Below are positions 6,362 to 14,093 of a stretch of 43,249 bases of DNA, piece by piece. Positions within the stretch are counted from its first letter, which is position 1, and each line of letters begins with the position of its first letter. The translations under genes and the position numbers were made by a program. The notes below the pieces were generated by a model. That model was not told where the DNA came from. It saw nothing but the letters and a program-made list of their open reading frames with translations, and did not search any database. The DNA is from MGOM01 sp035455265 (GTDB lineage: Bacteria > Chloroflexota > Anaerolineae > Anaerolineales > E44-bin32), in NCBI GenBank assembly GCA_035455265.1, contig DATIFK010000049.1, positions 1-43,249 of the forward strand, in the 5' to 3' direction.

Positions 6362-7615
6362 TCAGCGGTAGAGTCGCGGCAGGCGCTTCTTCCAGCGCGT
6401 GGGGATGATCTTGTCCAACGCGTCGTCGGCAGTCACGATCCCTACCAGGCGGCCCTGGTCATCGACGACGGGGATGGCCATCAGGTTGTACTTGGCGACC
6501 GCCCGGGCGACTTCATCCTGCGTCGCCAGCAGGGGCACGCTCACCACGTTACGGTTCATGAAGTCCGAGACGTGGTCTCCGGGTTGCGCGATCATCAGAT
6601 CGAACAAGGCCAGCACGCCGGTGAGGACGCCCGCATCGTCGACGATGTAGATGTAGTACGGCGTGCCGACCTCGTCCGCCCGCTTCCGCAGGAGGTCCAG
6701 GACCTCCTTGGCGGTCAGCCGATCCGCTACGACCAGGAACTCGGTCGTCATGATGCCGCCGGCCGTGTCCTCCGGATGCTGCAGCAGCGCCGCGATTTCC
6801 TCCGCCTTGTCTCGCTCCACCAACGGCAGGAGCTCCGACCTCTTCTCTGGTTCCAATTCGGCAACCAGGTCGGCCGCCTCGTCGGGCGCCATGGCTTCGA
6901 GCACGTCGGCGGCGCGATCGTTGGTCAGTCCGTCAATCAGACTCGCCTGAAAGTCCGGCTCGATCTCTTCCAGGGCATCGGCGGCCGTCTCGACATCGAG
7001 GGCCGAGAGCAGCCGGGCGCCCTCCGCCCGCGACAGGTCGCTGATGATCTCGGCCAGATCGGCAGGGTGCAGTTCTTCGATCTTACTGGCCGGTTCGCGC
7101 AGCCGCAGGGGCTGGTTTCCCGGGAGGAACTCGACCGCGTGCCACGTCAGCTTCCCCGGGGGAGATTCGGTCCTGCGCCGCCACAGCCGCTCAGCCGCTC
7201 GCGCTACTCCCAGCCGCCGGAACAGTCCCAACATCCCGACGTCCACGTTTGCCACGAAGTAGCGGTGGTCGACGCGGGTGAACTCGATGTCGTTCACCCG
7301 CACCAGGCGGGCGCCGTTGGTGTCGATGATCTGCCGATCGAGGACTTCGCGGGCGAGTTGCAGATCTCCCGGACGCGGTTCGACAGGCCGAATCTGATCG
7401 ATCGGCTTCGCCAACGACACCGCCGGGGCGATCAGAACCGCGACATCCTCCATGGCCACAACCATTGATCGGCTGGGTGACCGAACCACGATGGCGGAAA
7501 GCCGAGGGTGAGGCAAAGCGTCCGCCGTGGAGGCGATGACGTCCTCCAGCCGCCCGAGGCGCACCCCATCGACGTCCACCACGGGCTTCCCCAGGAGCTC
7601 ACTCAGGTAGGCCAT
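6362..7615 (-). CDS. Soluble MgtE-like magnesium sensor: PRC-barrel domains, MgtE N-domain and two CBS domains, no transport domain
   Basis: This is a 417-residue protein. Residues 1-90 and about 91-165 look like two PRC-barrel-type beta domains (SELLGKPVVDVDGVRLGRLE; EVLDRQIIDTNGARLVRV). Residues about 185-300 are the helical MgtE N-domain superhelix, with repeats such as HPADLAEIISDLS, EEIEPDFQASLIDGL and MAPDEAADLVAELEPEKR. LLQHPEDTAGGIMTTEFLVV leads into two CBS domains (about 300-417). In MgtE channels this cytosolic part binds Mg2+ and gates the pore, but here no membrane domain follows. The protein ends RWKKRLPRLYR, and an NRAMP-like transporter begins 12 bp later. It probably regulates that transporter. 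Start ATG 7615 is preferred over ATG 7624 because GAGGA lies 8 nt upstream. Confidence 0.85.
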   Translation of the reverse strand: MAYLSELLGKPVVDVDGVRLGRLEDVIASTADALPHPRLSAIVVRSPSRSMVVAMEDVAVLIAPAVSLAKPIDQIRPVEPRPGDLQLAREVLDRQIIDTNGARLVRVNDIEFTRVDHRYFVANVDVGMLGLFRRLGVARAAERLWRRRTESPPGKLTWHAVEFLPGNQPLRLREPASKIEELHPADLAEIISDLSRAEGARLLSALDVETAADALEEIEPDFQASLIDGLTNDRAADVLEAMAPDEAADLVAELEPEKRSELLPLVERDKAEEIAALLQHPEDTAGGIMTTEFLVVADRLTAKEVLDLLRKRADEVGTPYYIYIVDDAGVLTGVLALFDLMIAQPGDHVSDFMNRNVVSVPLLATQDEVARAVAKYNLMAIPVVDDQGRLVGIVTADDALDKIIPTRWKKRLPRLYR

Positions 7616-7860
7616 CGGTCCCATCCTCGGGCGGCACGGCGAGCCGCGGCAATCATAAACCCGGGCCGTGGTCGGCGGCGACTCCGTTTTGTGCATCCGC
7701 CGGCGCCGCTGGGCCCGATTGGCGCGCTTACCGGGCCCATCATCAGCTCGTTCGAGTAAGACTCCCGGAATTCGACGGGGGACGTGCCCATGTTCCCATC
7801 CGCTTCCTCCCCCAATGGTTGTAGACTTGTCTCCTGAGACGCCGGCCCACGGAGGATCCC

Positions 7861-8583
7861 ATGACTTACCCAGCCCAAAGCTCCGTTCCTCTCCCCCTGA
7901 CGGAAGTCCAACTGGGCGAGACCTTCGCCGCCCTGATGCGGCGTGTCTACATGTGGATGGCCATCGGACTGTATCTGACGGCCGGGGTGGCATTCTTCGT
8001 CGCCCACAGCTCGCTCATCTCCATCATCGTCCGCAATCCCATCCTCATCATCGGGCTGTTCCTGGCGGAGCTGGCCCTGGTGCTCGTCCTGTCGGCCGCC
8101 GTCAACCGACTGGCACCGACCACCGCCATCGCCCTGTTCCTGCTCTACGCCATCCTCAACGGCATCACCATGTCGGTCATCTTCCTGGCCTACACCCAGA
8201 CGGACATCGCGCTGGCCTTCGTCACCACCGCCACTCTATTCGCCGCCATGTCCTTCGTCGGCTACTTCATCCGCATCGATCTCAGCAAGCTCGGCGCCTT
8301 CCTTCTGATGGGCCTGATCGGCCTGGTGATCGCCTCGATTGCCAACCTTTTTCTCGCCAGTACGCCCTTGATGTGGATCACCACCTACGGTGGGATCCTG
8401 CTGTTCATCGGGCTGACGGTCTTCGACACACAGCGCATCAAGCGCGACCTGACCGCTCGGTTGGCCGCCGGCGACGAGGCCGCCGTTGCCCGGATGGGGG
8501 TCCTCGGCGCGCTGGCGCTCTACCTCGACTTCATCAACCTGTTTCTGCTCATCCTTCGCATCTTCGGGAAGGGGCGCGACTAG
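7861..8583 (+). CDS. Bax inhibitor-1 (BI-1/YccA/YetJ) family membrane protein
   Basis: This is a 240-residue protein with seven hydrophobic helices. The family signatures are visible: FAALMRRVYMWMAIGLYLTA near the N-terminus, YAILNGITMSVIFLAYT in the middle, and GGILLFIGLTVFDTQRIKRD plus ALALYLDFINLFLLILRIFG at the end, which carry the conserved aspartates of the pH-sensitive latch. Bacterial homologues (YetJ) are reported as calcium-leak channels in the cytoplasmic membrane; physiological roles in bacteria are poorly defined. GGAGG lies 6 nt upstream of ATG 7861. It is divergent from the MgtE-like gene across a 245-bp gap in which I see no magnesium riboswitch. Confidence 0.92.
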   Translation: MTYPAQSSVPLPLTEVQLGETFAALMRRVYMWMAIGLYLTAGVAFFVAHSSLISIIVRNPILIIGLFLAELALVLVLSAAVNRLAPTTAIALFLLYAILNGITMSVIFLAYTQTDIALAFVTTATLFAAMSFVGYFIRIDLSKLGAFLLMGLIGLVIASIANLFLASTPLMWITTYGGILLFIGLTVFDTQRIKRDLTARLAAGDEAAVARMGVLGALALYLDFINLFLLILRIFGKGRD

Positions 8584-8597
8584 CTCCGATCCACTCC

Positions 8598-8639
8598 GAA
8601 CGCAACGGCCGGGCCCTCAGGGGCCCGGCCGTTGCGTTC
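8598..8639. terminator. Strong bidirectional terminator-like hairpin
   Basis: A perfect 19-bp GC-rich stem (8598-8616 with 8621-8639, arms beginning GAACGCAACGG) closes over a TCAG tetraloop. It lies between the convergent BI-1 and multihaem cytochrome genes. There is no long T-tract on either side, so termination would depend on the stem itself. Confidence 0.75.
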
Positions 8640-8654
8640 CAGGGCGAGCGGCCG

Positions 8655-10274
8655 TCAGTCGTCTCCGCCGCGGCCCCCCGGATGGCACTTGAGGCACGAG
8701 TTCAGCGAGAACCCAGAGACTTCCTTGTGCTTCTCCCGCATCCGGTCCGGGCTGTGCTCGTGGCAGCCGGTGCAGGAGTAATCGAACCACGACGACGGGT
8801 GGCACTTTCCACATCGGCCGCCTGCCCCGCCGTGATTCATCGGGAACGGATGCGGCCCGTTGAAGGAGGCCGGCTTCCAGGCGCTCGTCGAATGGCAATT
8901 GCTGCACTCGCCGCTGAAACCGCCGCTGTGCGATGACGGCCGGTTGTGGCAGGCTGCGCACGAACTGGGCGTCCCGGCGAAGCGACCGCCAACGTGACAG
9001 CGTGTGCACTCCACGCTCTGGTGGGCGCCGGTCAGGCGGAAGCTCGCCAGGTTGTGATCGAAGGTGGCGTCGCTCCAGCGCGTCGGGCGGTGGCAGGCGC
9101 CGCAGTCCGTGCCAAACCGACCGTTGTGCGCGTCCTCCGAGGCGTGGCACCCGGCGCAACTGGACGGCGTGCCGACATAGCGCCCACCCGGGTGGCACTT
9201 GGAGCAGGAAATGTCGTGTGCATTCTCCAGCGCGAAGCCGGTGCGGTCGTGGTCGAAGGTCACATCCGACCAGGCAATGGTCGTGTGGCAGCTGGAGCAG
9301 TCGACGTCGAACTGGCCACCGTGCCGGTCGGCGTCCTCGTGGCAGGTCCGACAGGCCGTCCCGACGCCGGTCCACTTGCGGTCGACGTGGCACTCCAAGC
9401 ACTGGACCTGTACGTGGCTTCCCGTCAGGGAGAAGCGCGTCAGGTCGTGGTCGATGGTCGCGCCTTCCCAACTGGAGGGGTTGTGGCACTGTCCGCAGTC
9501 CGCCCCCAAGCGGCCGTCGTGGATGTCGGCGCGTGCGTGGCACGCCACACACGCGGTCGGCGCGGCCCTCAGCCCTTCAAGCGACTTGGCGCCCGCATGG
9601 CACAGGACGCAGTTGGCCTCGGCATGCTTCCCCTCCAGCGTGAAGGCGACCTGCTGGTGATCGAAGGCCCGACCGTAGCTGTCGACCCCGTCGTGACAGT
9701 TGATGCACGCGGTGCCGAAGGCGGCCCGATGCTGGATGCTGTAGGCCAGGTCCCTCTGCATGTGGCAATCCAGGCACACGACGACGTCGAACGACTGCAG
9801 GGAATCCGTGTGGCAGTCCGTGCACAAGAATGTCCCGCCATCCGAGGCCATCGGATGCGCCCGCAGCAGGTAGCCCGTGCGCTCATGGGGGAAGCCGCGC
9901 ATGTCGGCCCGCGTCAGTGTGGCGTCGGACCCTTGATGCTCGGTGTGACAGTCGCGGCAGTTGCCGCCGGTGGCGTAGCCGGCGTGCAGCCCCGCGTCCT
10001 GGCCGAGCTGCTCGGCGACATCGGCGTGGCAGACCAAACACCGGTCGCCCATAAGGTCCTTTTCCCAGAAGGCCGGGTGGCAAGCCGCACAGGCCTGCGC
10101 CAGATCGGCGTGGGAACTCACACCGCCGATCTCCTGGGCGCCCGGTTGTCGGTTCAACTCTCCGGGGCTGAAGATCCCGTTGCCGGTACCCGCCGCCGCA
10201 CCGAGGATCGCCAGCGACGCCAGTACGCCGGCGATGAGCGCCGAAGCCGACAGGCAACCAAGCGGCCGGTTCAC
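8655..10274 (-). CDS. Exported 21-haem c-type cytochrome with tandem trihaem modules
   Basis: This is a 539-residue protein with an N-terminal hydrophobic signal or anchor (SASALIAGVLASLAILGAAA) and 21 CxxCH haem-binding motifs by my count. The second half is four tandem modules of about 65 residues, each with three CxxCH. Each module also has distal histidines in recurring contexts: [DR]xHxGxF before the second haem, [FI]DH after a Trp, and GAH/GSH before the third. The fourth copy diverges. This predicts bis-His coordination and a linear haem wire outside the cytoplasmic membrane. GTG 10274 is chosen for the GGAGAGG site just upstream. It is the last gene of a ferredoxin, flavoprotein, cytochrome-b, cytochrome-c run and probably takes electrons from the membrane cytochrome 19 bp upstream. 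The terminal partner is unknown. Confidence 0.9.
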   Translation of the reverse strand: MNRPLGCLSASALIAGVLASLAILGAAAGTGNGIFSPGELNRQPGAQEIGGVSSHADLAQACAACHPAFWEKDLMGDRCLVCHADVAEQLGQDAGLHAGYATGGNCRDCHTEHQGSDATLTRADMRGFPHERTGYLLRAHPMASDGGTFLCTDCHTDSLQSFDVVVCLDCHMQRDLAYSIQHRAAFGTACINCHDGVDSYGRAFDHQQVAFTLEGKHAEANCVLCHAGAKSLEGLRAAPTACVACHARADIHDGRLGADCGQCHNPSSWEGATIDHDLTRFSLTGSHVQVQCLECHVDRKWTGVGTACRTCHEDADRHGGQFDVDCSSCHTTIAWSDVTFDHDRTGFALENAHDISCSKCHPGGRYVGTPSSCAGCHASEDAHNGRFGTDCGACHRPTRWSDATFDHNLASFRLTGAHQSVECTRCHVGGRFAGTPSSCAACHNRPSSHSGGFSGECSNCHSTSAWKPASFNGPHPFPMNHGGAGGRCGKCHPSSWFDYSCTGCHEHSPDRMREKHKEVSGFSLNSCLKCHPGGRGGDD

Positions 10275-10293
10275 GGAGACCTCTCCGATCCCT

Positions 10294-10962
10294 CTAGCGC
10301 AGCAGCGTGGCGTAGTACAACGCCGCGCCGGCGTGCACGAAAGCCGTGACGAACATGACCATCCCCAGAGGGATGTGGACGGTGTGCCATGTCGCCAGGA
10401 GGCGGCGAGCCCACCGCATGGCGTCGAGTTGGCGCTCCAACTCCTTCAGCCGATGGCGGGCCTGTTCTACCGCCTTCGGCGACGCAGCCGCGGCCCCGCC
10501 CGAGGCCATGGTATCCACCTCCGTCCGGGCCTGCGCCAGCGCCGCCTTCAGCGCCTCCGCTTCGACGACCGCGCCGTCGGCGGTCCGGGGCACGGCGGTG
10601 TAGATGTAGCGCCCGAGGAAACCGCTGGCCACGACCACGGCCGTCATCAGCATCAATGCGCCAGCTAGGCCGCGGAAGGACCAGGCTGAATGCAGGAACA
10701 CCAGGTAGGGCCCGACGATCCCGGTGAAGATGTGGAACTGGAGCCACGAACGCATCGTCCCCCACGGCCGGCGAACGGCGCGCTTCCTCAGCGAGTACAG
10801 CGTTTCCGTCATCAGCATCAGCACGAACCCAAGCACTCCCAGGCTGTGCCCCAGAAAGCCGCTGGCGGCGGGCACCCCTGCGACGGCCAGGGCCGCGCTG
10901 TAGAGACCCGTGATGGCCAGGACGGCGACGAGCGCCAGGATCAATTCCTTAGCGCCGCGCAC
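10294..10962 (-). CDS. Membrane b-type cytochrome-like protein
   Basis: This is a 222-residue protein with about five membrane helices (roughly 5-27, 33-54, 72-94, 97-120, 195-217). Histidines lie within or at the edge of helices: H39 (FLGHSLG), H77 and H91 in helix 3, H193/H196 and H210 in the last helix. Such spacing would suit two bis-His haems b, as in b561/ferric-reductase-like electron carriers. Between helices 4 and 5 is a charged loop of about 70 residues with a predicted coiled coil (VEAEALKAALAQARTEV, then EQARHRLKELERQL). I do not recognise a named family. Starting at GTG 10962, it overlaps the upstream flavoprotein gene by 14 bp. The multihaem cytochrome follows 19 bp downstream. 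A quinone-independent or quinol-linked electron bridge across the membrane is inferred. Confidence 0.65.
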   Translation of the reverse strand: MRGAKELILALVAVLAITGLYSAALAVAGVPAASGFLGHSLGVLGFVLMLMTETLYSLRKRAVRRPWGTMRSWLQFHIFTGIVGPYLVFLHSAWSFRGLAGALMLMTAVVVASGFLGRYIYTAVPRTADGAVVEAEALKAALAQARTEVDTMASGGAAAASPKAVEQARHRLKELERQLDAMRWARRLLATWHTVHIPLGMVMFVTAFVHAGAALYYATLLR

Positions 10963-12262
10963 GAGTATCCCTCCAGGCCGACGTCACCAGATCGGGGAGG
11001 TCCTTCGGCGAGCTCAGCAGCCGCTGGCGCAGCGGGAGGATGTCGACCTGTTCGCAGATCAAATCCTGCAAAGGCCGCGACAGTTTCTGGTCGCCCATGA
11101 CAACCGCGCCCAGGAGCGTTCGCTCGCCGACGAGCAACCGCACGCGGCTGACGTCGGCCTCCGCCTCTACGGTGAAGGCGTCGGCCTGTTGGCGCCACGA
11201 TTCGCTGTCGCCGCGCGCCAGAGCCACCAGATCGCCGTCCTCCCGTCCATTGCCGACGGCGCCGATCAGCGTCGTGGTCAGACCGCCGATGCGGGTCACG
11301 TTGAACGGGATGCCTCGCGGATAGGGCTCGCCGGCACCCGCCATGTTGGCGCCGGCCGTTCGCCCTTGGTCGATAGCGATCGACCAGAGCGAGTCGAGGA
11401 CTCGTCTTCCGCTGGCCGGATCGTAGACTTCGGCGACGTCGCCGGCGGCGTAGACGTCGGGGTCGCTGGTCCGCATGTACTCGTCGGTCCACACGCCTCG
11501 ATCGCACGTCAGGCCGGCAGCCTGTGCCAGCTCGATCCGAGGCTGAATCCCGATGGCCACGGCGACGATTCCCGCATCGAGGCGCCGTCCGTCCTTGAGC
11601 TCGACCGCCCGGACCCGACCGCCCTTGCCGACGACGGCGGCCAGGTCGGCCTGGCGGTGCAGGCGGATACCCTCGGCTTCCAGGCGCGATTCCACCAGAG
11701 ACGATTCGGCGGCGTCGAGGACATTGGACCAGTAGCGATCCTTGCGCAGGAGGTAATGCGTCGCCACCCCCTGGGCCGCCAGTCCCTCCGCCAGCTCCAG
11801 GGCGGTGATCCCGCCGCCGACCACCACCGCAGTCTTTGCCCGCCGCGCCAGCTTCAAGATTCGCCGGGCGTCGTCGAGGTTGTCGAGCGTCACGACCCCA
11901 TCGAGGTCCATCCCCGGCACGTTCGGGCGCAAGGCGCGCGCCCCGGGCGCCAGGAGAAGCCGGTCGTAGTCGATGGTTTGCCCGGAAGCCAACTCGACTC
12001 GGTGGCCCTTCGGATCCAACCGCGTGACCCGGCCCACCTGGCGGCGCAAACCGTAACGGCGATATTCCGAATCCGGCCGCGAGAAAAGATGTCCCTCGGG
12101 CACGGTCCCGGTCAGCAGATACGCCAGCCCAGGGCGGGAATAGAAACCCGGCTTCTCGTCGCCCACAATCAGAATGTCTCCGGTTGAATCGCGCTGCCGG
12201 ATGGCGATGGCGGCCGACACACTGGCTGGCCCGTTGCCGACGAGGACGTAACGCCGAGGCAT
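10949..12262 (-). CDS. FAD/NAD(P)-dependent oxidoreductase (pyridine nucleotide-disulphide reductase fold)
   Basis: This is a 437-residue protein. The N-terminal FAD site is RRYVLVGNGPASVSAAIAI (residues 3-21, GxGxxS variant). YSRPGLAYLLTG matches the second family signature after the first strand set. VVVGGGITALELAEGLAAQG near residue 147 is the NAD(P)-binding GxGxxx fold. DVYAAGDVAE is the second FAD motif. This places it with NirB-N-terminal/rubredoxin-reductase-type proteins, which lack a redox-active disulphide. It probably moves electrons between NAD(P)H and an iron-sulphur protein, here most likely the ferredoxin encoded 1 bp upstream. Start is ATG 12262. It sits in the middle of a four-gene redox cluster. 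Partner assignments rest on neighbourhood. Confidence 0.88.
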   Translation of the reverse strand: MPRRYVLVGNGPASVSAAIAIRQRDSTGDILIVGDEKPGFYSRPGLAYLLTGTVPEGHLFSRPDSEYRRYGLRRQVGRVTRLDPKGHRVELASGQTIDYDRLLLAPGARALRPNVPGMDLDGVVTLDNLDDARRILKLARRAKTAVVVGGGITALELAEGLAAQGVATHYLLRKDRYWSNVLDAAESSLVESRLEAEGIRLHRQADLAAVVGKGGRVRAVELKDGRRLDAGIVAVAIGIQPRIELAQAAGLTCDRGVWTDEYMRTSDPDVYAAGDVAEVYDPASGRRVLDSLWSIAIDQGRTAGANMAGAGEPYPRGIPFNVTRIGGLTTTLIGAVGNGREDGDLVALARGDSESWRQQADAFTVEAEADVSRVRLLVGERTLLGAVVMGDQKLSRPLQDLICEQVDILPLRQRLLSSPKDLPDLVTSAWRDTRARR

Positions 12263-12263
12263 G

Positions 12264-12494
12264 TCAGCCGTTCTGCTCGGCGGTAGGCGACGTGAACACC
12301 TGGCTGGACTCCATCCGCAGCGTGCCGCGCGGGCAGCGAGCCACGCATTCGCCGCAGGTCAGGCAATGCGAATCGGCGATCGGAAGTCCCTGGCGGGCGT
12401 GACTGCGGACGTCGATCCCCAGGGGGCAATTGAACGAGCAGATGCCGCATTCGACGCAGCGAGCCGGCTCGGCGACGACATGCGCCGTGACCAT
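12264..12494 (-). CDS. 2[4Fe-4S] ferredoxin-type protein
   Basis: This is a 76-residue protein from ATG 12494. Two complete clusters are visible: CVECGICSFNCP and CLTCGECVARCP, each CxxCxxCxxxCP. The spacing between them is longer than in minimal clostridial ferredoxins (a loop LGIDVRSHARQGLPIADSH), as in HdrC- and RnfC-like domains. The start is uncertain. A GTG at 12542 would add a basic helix, VLRSLFQQDARRREA, that could be real; frames further upstream look unnatural. The gene lies 1 bp before the FAD oxidoreductase gene and is very probably its electron partner at the cytoplasmic face. Confidence 0.82.
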   Translation of the reverse strand: MVTAHVVAEPARCVECGICSFNCPLGIDVRSHARQGLPIADSHCLTCGECVARCPRGTLRMESSQVFTSPTAEQNG

Positions 12495-12864
12495 CGCCTC
12501 GCGGCGTCGGGCATCCTGCTGAAACAGGCTACGTAACACGCTGTCCTGCGCCTGCAGGCTCCTTCCTTCCGCGACGCTCTGCGTCCCGGCGCGTTGCGCC
12601 CCAAAGGGGCCAGGCCACCCCGACCCCTGTCTGGCGCCCCAGGGCCATCTCTGCCGAGACGCGAGAACCCCTGGCGCTCTCAGTCGCACGCAGGCACCCG
12701 AAGTTACGGACGATCAGGGCCGGTTTCGCCCTTTTGGTACCATCGTCCTGCACATCGGTCGGCAGAGTGACCTTAGGCTACACTCAATCGCCCATCACCC
12801 GGAATTGCCTGAAGGACCTATTGTCCGGGTGAATGTCGGCTCCATCTGTCTGTTTGACCCTGCC
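12495..12864. other. Intergenic region between divergent ferredoxin and lipoprotein genes
   Basis: These 370 bp hold no convincing gene. Visible structure is limited to a short hairpin GGCGC-GTT-GCGCC near 12588-12600 and a perfect 8-bp inverted repeat, CACCCGGA at 12796-12803 with TCCGGGTG at 12824-12831, just upstream of the lipoprotein gene. A possible -10 TACACT is at 12779-12784. Promoters for both flanking genes should be here, but no strong -35/-10 pair stands out. Confidence 0.5.
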
Positions 12865-13410
12865 ATGAGACGAATCTCGCCCCCCGTCGACCGCGCCAGC
12901 CGGGACCACCGGTCCGCTCTCGCCGGGTTGTTCGCGCCCCTGACGGCGGCCATCCTTCTCACATTGGCGTGCGACGGCTCGTCGCTCCTGTCGGCGCTGC
13001 CGACGCTTGAGCCCTTCCCAACGGCCGAGCCTATCGCCTGGGCCACCCTGCCCGTGGCTCAGTCCACCTTCGTGATGGCTCCCCTGTTCAACCTGCCCAC
13101 AGTCCCGGAGGACGTGCTCCAACCGTTCGCCGGCAACGCGCCGGACTGGTGGTCCTGGGTGCCCATCCATCCGGCCGCCCGCGCCGGAGGGGAGACCGGG
13201 GGCGGATTCCACTACCTGGTCGACCTGGCGCCTGGCGATGTGCTGGCCTACTACCACGACGCCCTGCGCCAATCCGGCTGGGCGGTGCGCATGGGCGACT
13301 TGGCCTCAGGGGACTTCAGCCTGCTGTCGTATGACCGGGACGGCGCTCACGCCGACATCTACCTATCCCCGCACGGCGCCTCCACCCTGGTCTCGATCCT
13401 GGTGGATTGA
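12865..13410 (+). CDS. Predicted lipoprotein of unknown function
   Basis: This is a 181-residue protein. ATG 12865 is chosen over an upstream frame start at 12805 because it gives a lipoprotein signal: basic MRRISPPVDRASRDHRS, then a hydrophobic stretch ending in the lipobox LTLAC. After a short Pro/Thr-rich linker comes a domain of about 110 residues containing GGGFHYLVDLAPGDVLAYYHDALRQSGW and later LSYDRDGAHADIYLSPHG. The strand-helix-strand order FHYLVD...VLAYYHDALRQSGW...ADIYLS resembles small lipoprotein domains in which a helix 'yY...L...GW' packs on a sheet, but I cannot name the family. It ends 39 bp before the infC promoter and is independent of it. Confidence 0.7.
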   Translation: MRRISPPVDRASRDHRSALAGLFAPLTAAILLTLACDGSSLLSALPTLEPFPTAEPIAWATLPVAQSTFVMAPLFNLPTVPEDVLQPFAGNAPDWWSWVPIHPAARAGGETGGGFHYLVDLAPGDVLAYYHDALRQSGWAVRMGDLASGDFSLLSYDRDGAHADIYLSPHGASTLVSILVD

Positions 13411-13449
13411 GATCGCCCCAGTCCCAGGGCTGACCGACCCCGCCTCGGA

Positions 13450-13479
13450 TTGACGCTCGTCCGCCACGTGTGGTATCAT
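13450..13479 (+). promoter_or_regulatory. Promoter of the infC-rpmI-rplT operon
   Basis: TTGACG (13450-13455) and TATCAT (13474-13479) are 18 nt apart, close to the vegetative consensus. The predicted transcript starts about 13486, just before the leader hairpin. Confidence 0.7.
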
Positions 13480-13491
13480 CGCCACGACATC

Positions 13492-13520
13492 CGGGCCGCT
13501 CCAGCGTTCTGGGCGGCCCG
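13492..13520 (+). promoter_or_regulatory. Leader hairpin upstream of infC
   Basis: A 12-bp stem with one bulged T (13492-13504 with 13509-13520) over a CGTT loop lies 10 nt before the Shine-Dalgarno GGAGAGGAG (13531-13539). infC operons in many bacteria have L20- or IF3-responsive leaders; this could be part of one, but no known L20-binding motif was recognised. Confidence 0.45.
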
Positions 13521-13545
13521 TGCCTACCCGGGAGAGGAGTAAGCG

Positions 13546-14076
13546 ATCAGCGCCTCCGAATACAGGATCAACGAAGACATCCGTGTCCCGGAAGTGCGCC
13601 TGATCGGCCCCGAAGGACAGAACTACGGGGTCGTCGCTTTGTCCCAGGCGCTTCTGATCGCCCAGCAGGCCAGCCTCGACCTGGTCGAGGTCGCCCCGAA
13701 TACGGAGCCTCCGGTCTGCCGGGTCCTCGACTTCGGCAAGTTTCTGTACGAGAAGGGCAAGAAGGAACGCGAGGCCCGTAAGGCGCAGACCAAGATCGAG
13801 ATCAAGGAAATCCGGATGCGCCCCAAGACCTCGCCGCACCATCGATCGTTCAAGGTCCGAGACGCGCGGCGCTGGCTGACGGAAGGCAAGAAGGTTCGTG
13901 TCCGCATCCGCTTCCGGGGCCAGGAGATCAACTACCCGGAAATCGCCCTCGAGGACCTGAGACAGGTAGCCGAGGAGCTGGCCGACGTGGGGATGATCGA
14001 GCAGTCCCCGATGATGGAAGGCCGCACGATGCTGATGACGCTGGCGCCCGGCAAGCACAAGCCGGCGACGGTTTGA
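13546..14076 (+). CDS. infC: Translation initiation factor IF-3, with an AUC start codon
   Basis: This is a 176-residue protein, the usual IF3 length. It begins at ATC 13546: the family N-terminus YRINEDIRVPEVRLIGPEG lies immediately after it. A TAA at 13540-13542 is in frame two codons upstream, and a strong GGAGAGGAG site is 6 nt before. The first standard start, GTG 13594, would remove the conserved block. The N-domain is residues 1-75 with the linker helix YEKGKKEREARKAQTKIEIKEI, and the C-domain carries RMRPKTSPHH and KVRVRIRFRGQEI. IF3 binds the 30S subunit, prevents premature 50S joining and discriminates against non-AUG starts. An AUU/AUC start on its own gene gives known autoregulation in other bacteria. 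First gene of infC-rpmI-rplT. Confidence 0.97.
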   Translation: MSASEYRINEDIRVPEVRLIGPEGQNYGVVALSQALLIAQQASLDLVEVAPNTEPPVCRVLDFGKFLYEKGKKEREARKAQTKIEIKEIRMRPKTSPHHRSFKVRDARRWLTEGKKVRVRIRFRGQEINYPEIALEDLRQVAEELADVGMIEQSPMMEGRTMLMTLAPGKHKPATV

Positions 14077-14093
14077 GACGAGAGGAGTTGCAC

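Noticed and set aside
6362..7615. Annotation as an MgtE magnesium transporter
   Set aside because: The frame ends after the CBS domains; there is no five-helix transport domain, and the next gene is a complete NRAMP-type protein.
7616..7860. Magnesium riboswitch (M-box) ahead of the MgtE-like gene
   Set aside because: Read on the minus strand, the region shows none of the M-box conserved segments and no terminator/antiterminator pair.
12495..12864. Extension of the ferredoxin gene upstream to 12689
   Set aside because: The extra residues are low-complexity Arg/Gly/Pro sequence unlike ferredoxins; a start at 12494, or at most 12542, is more credible.
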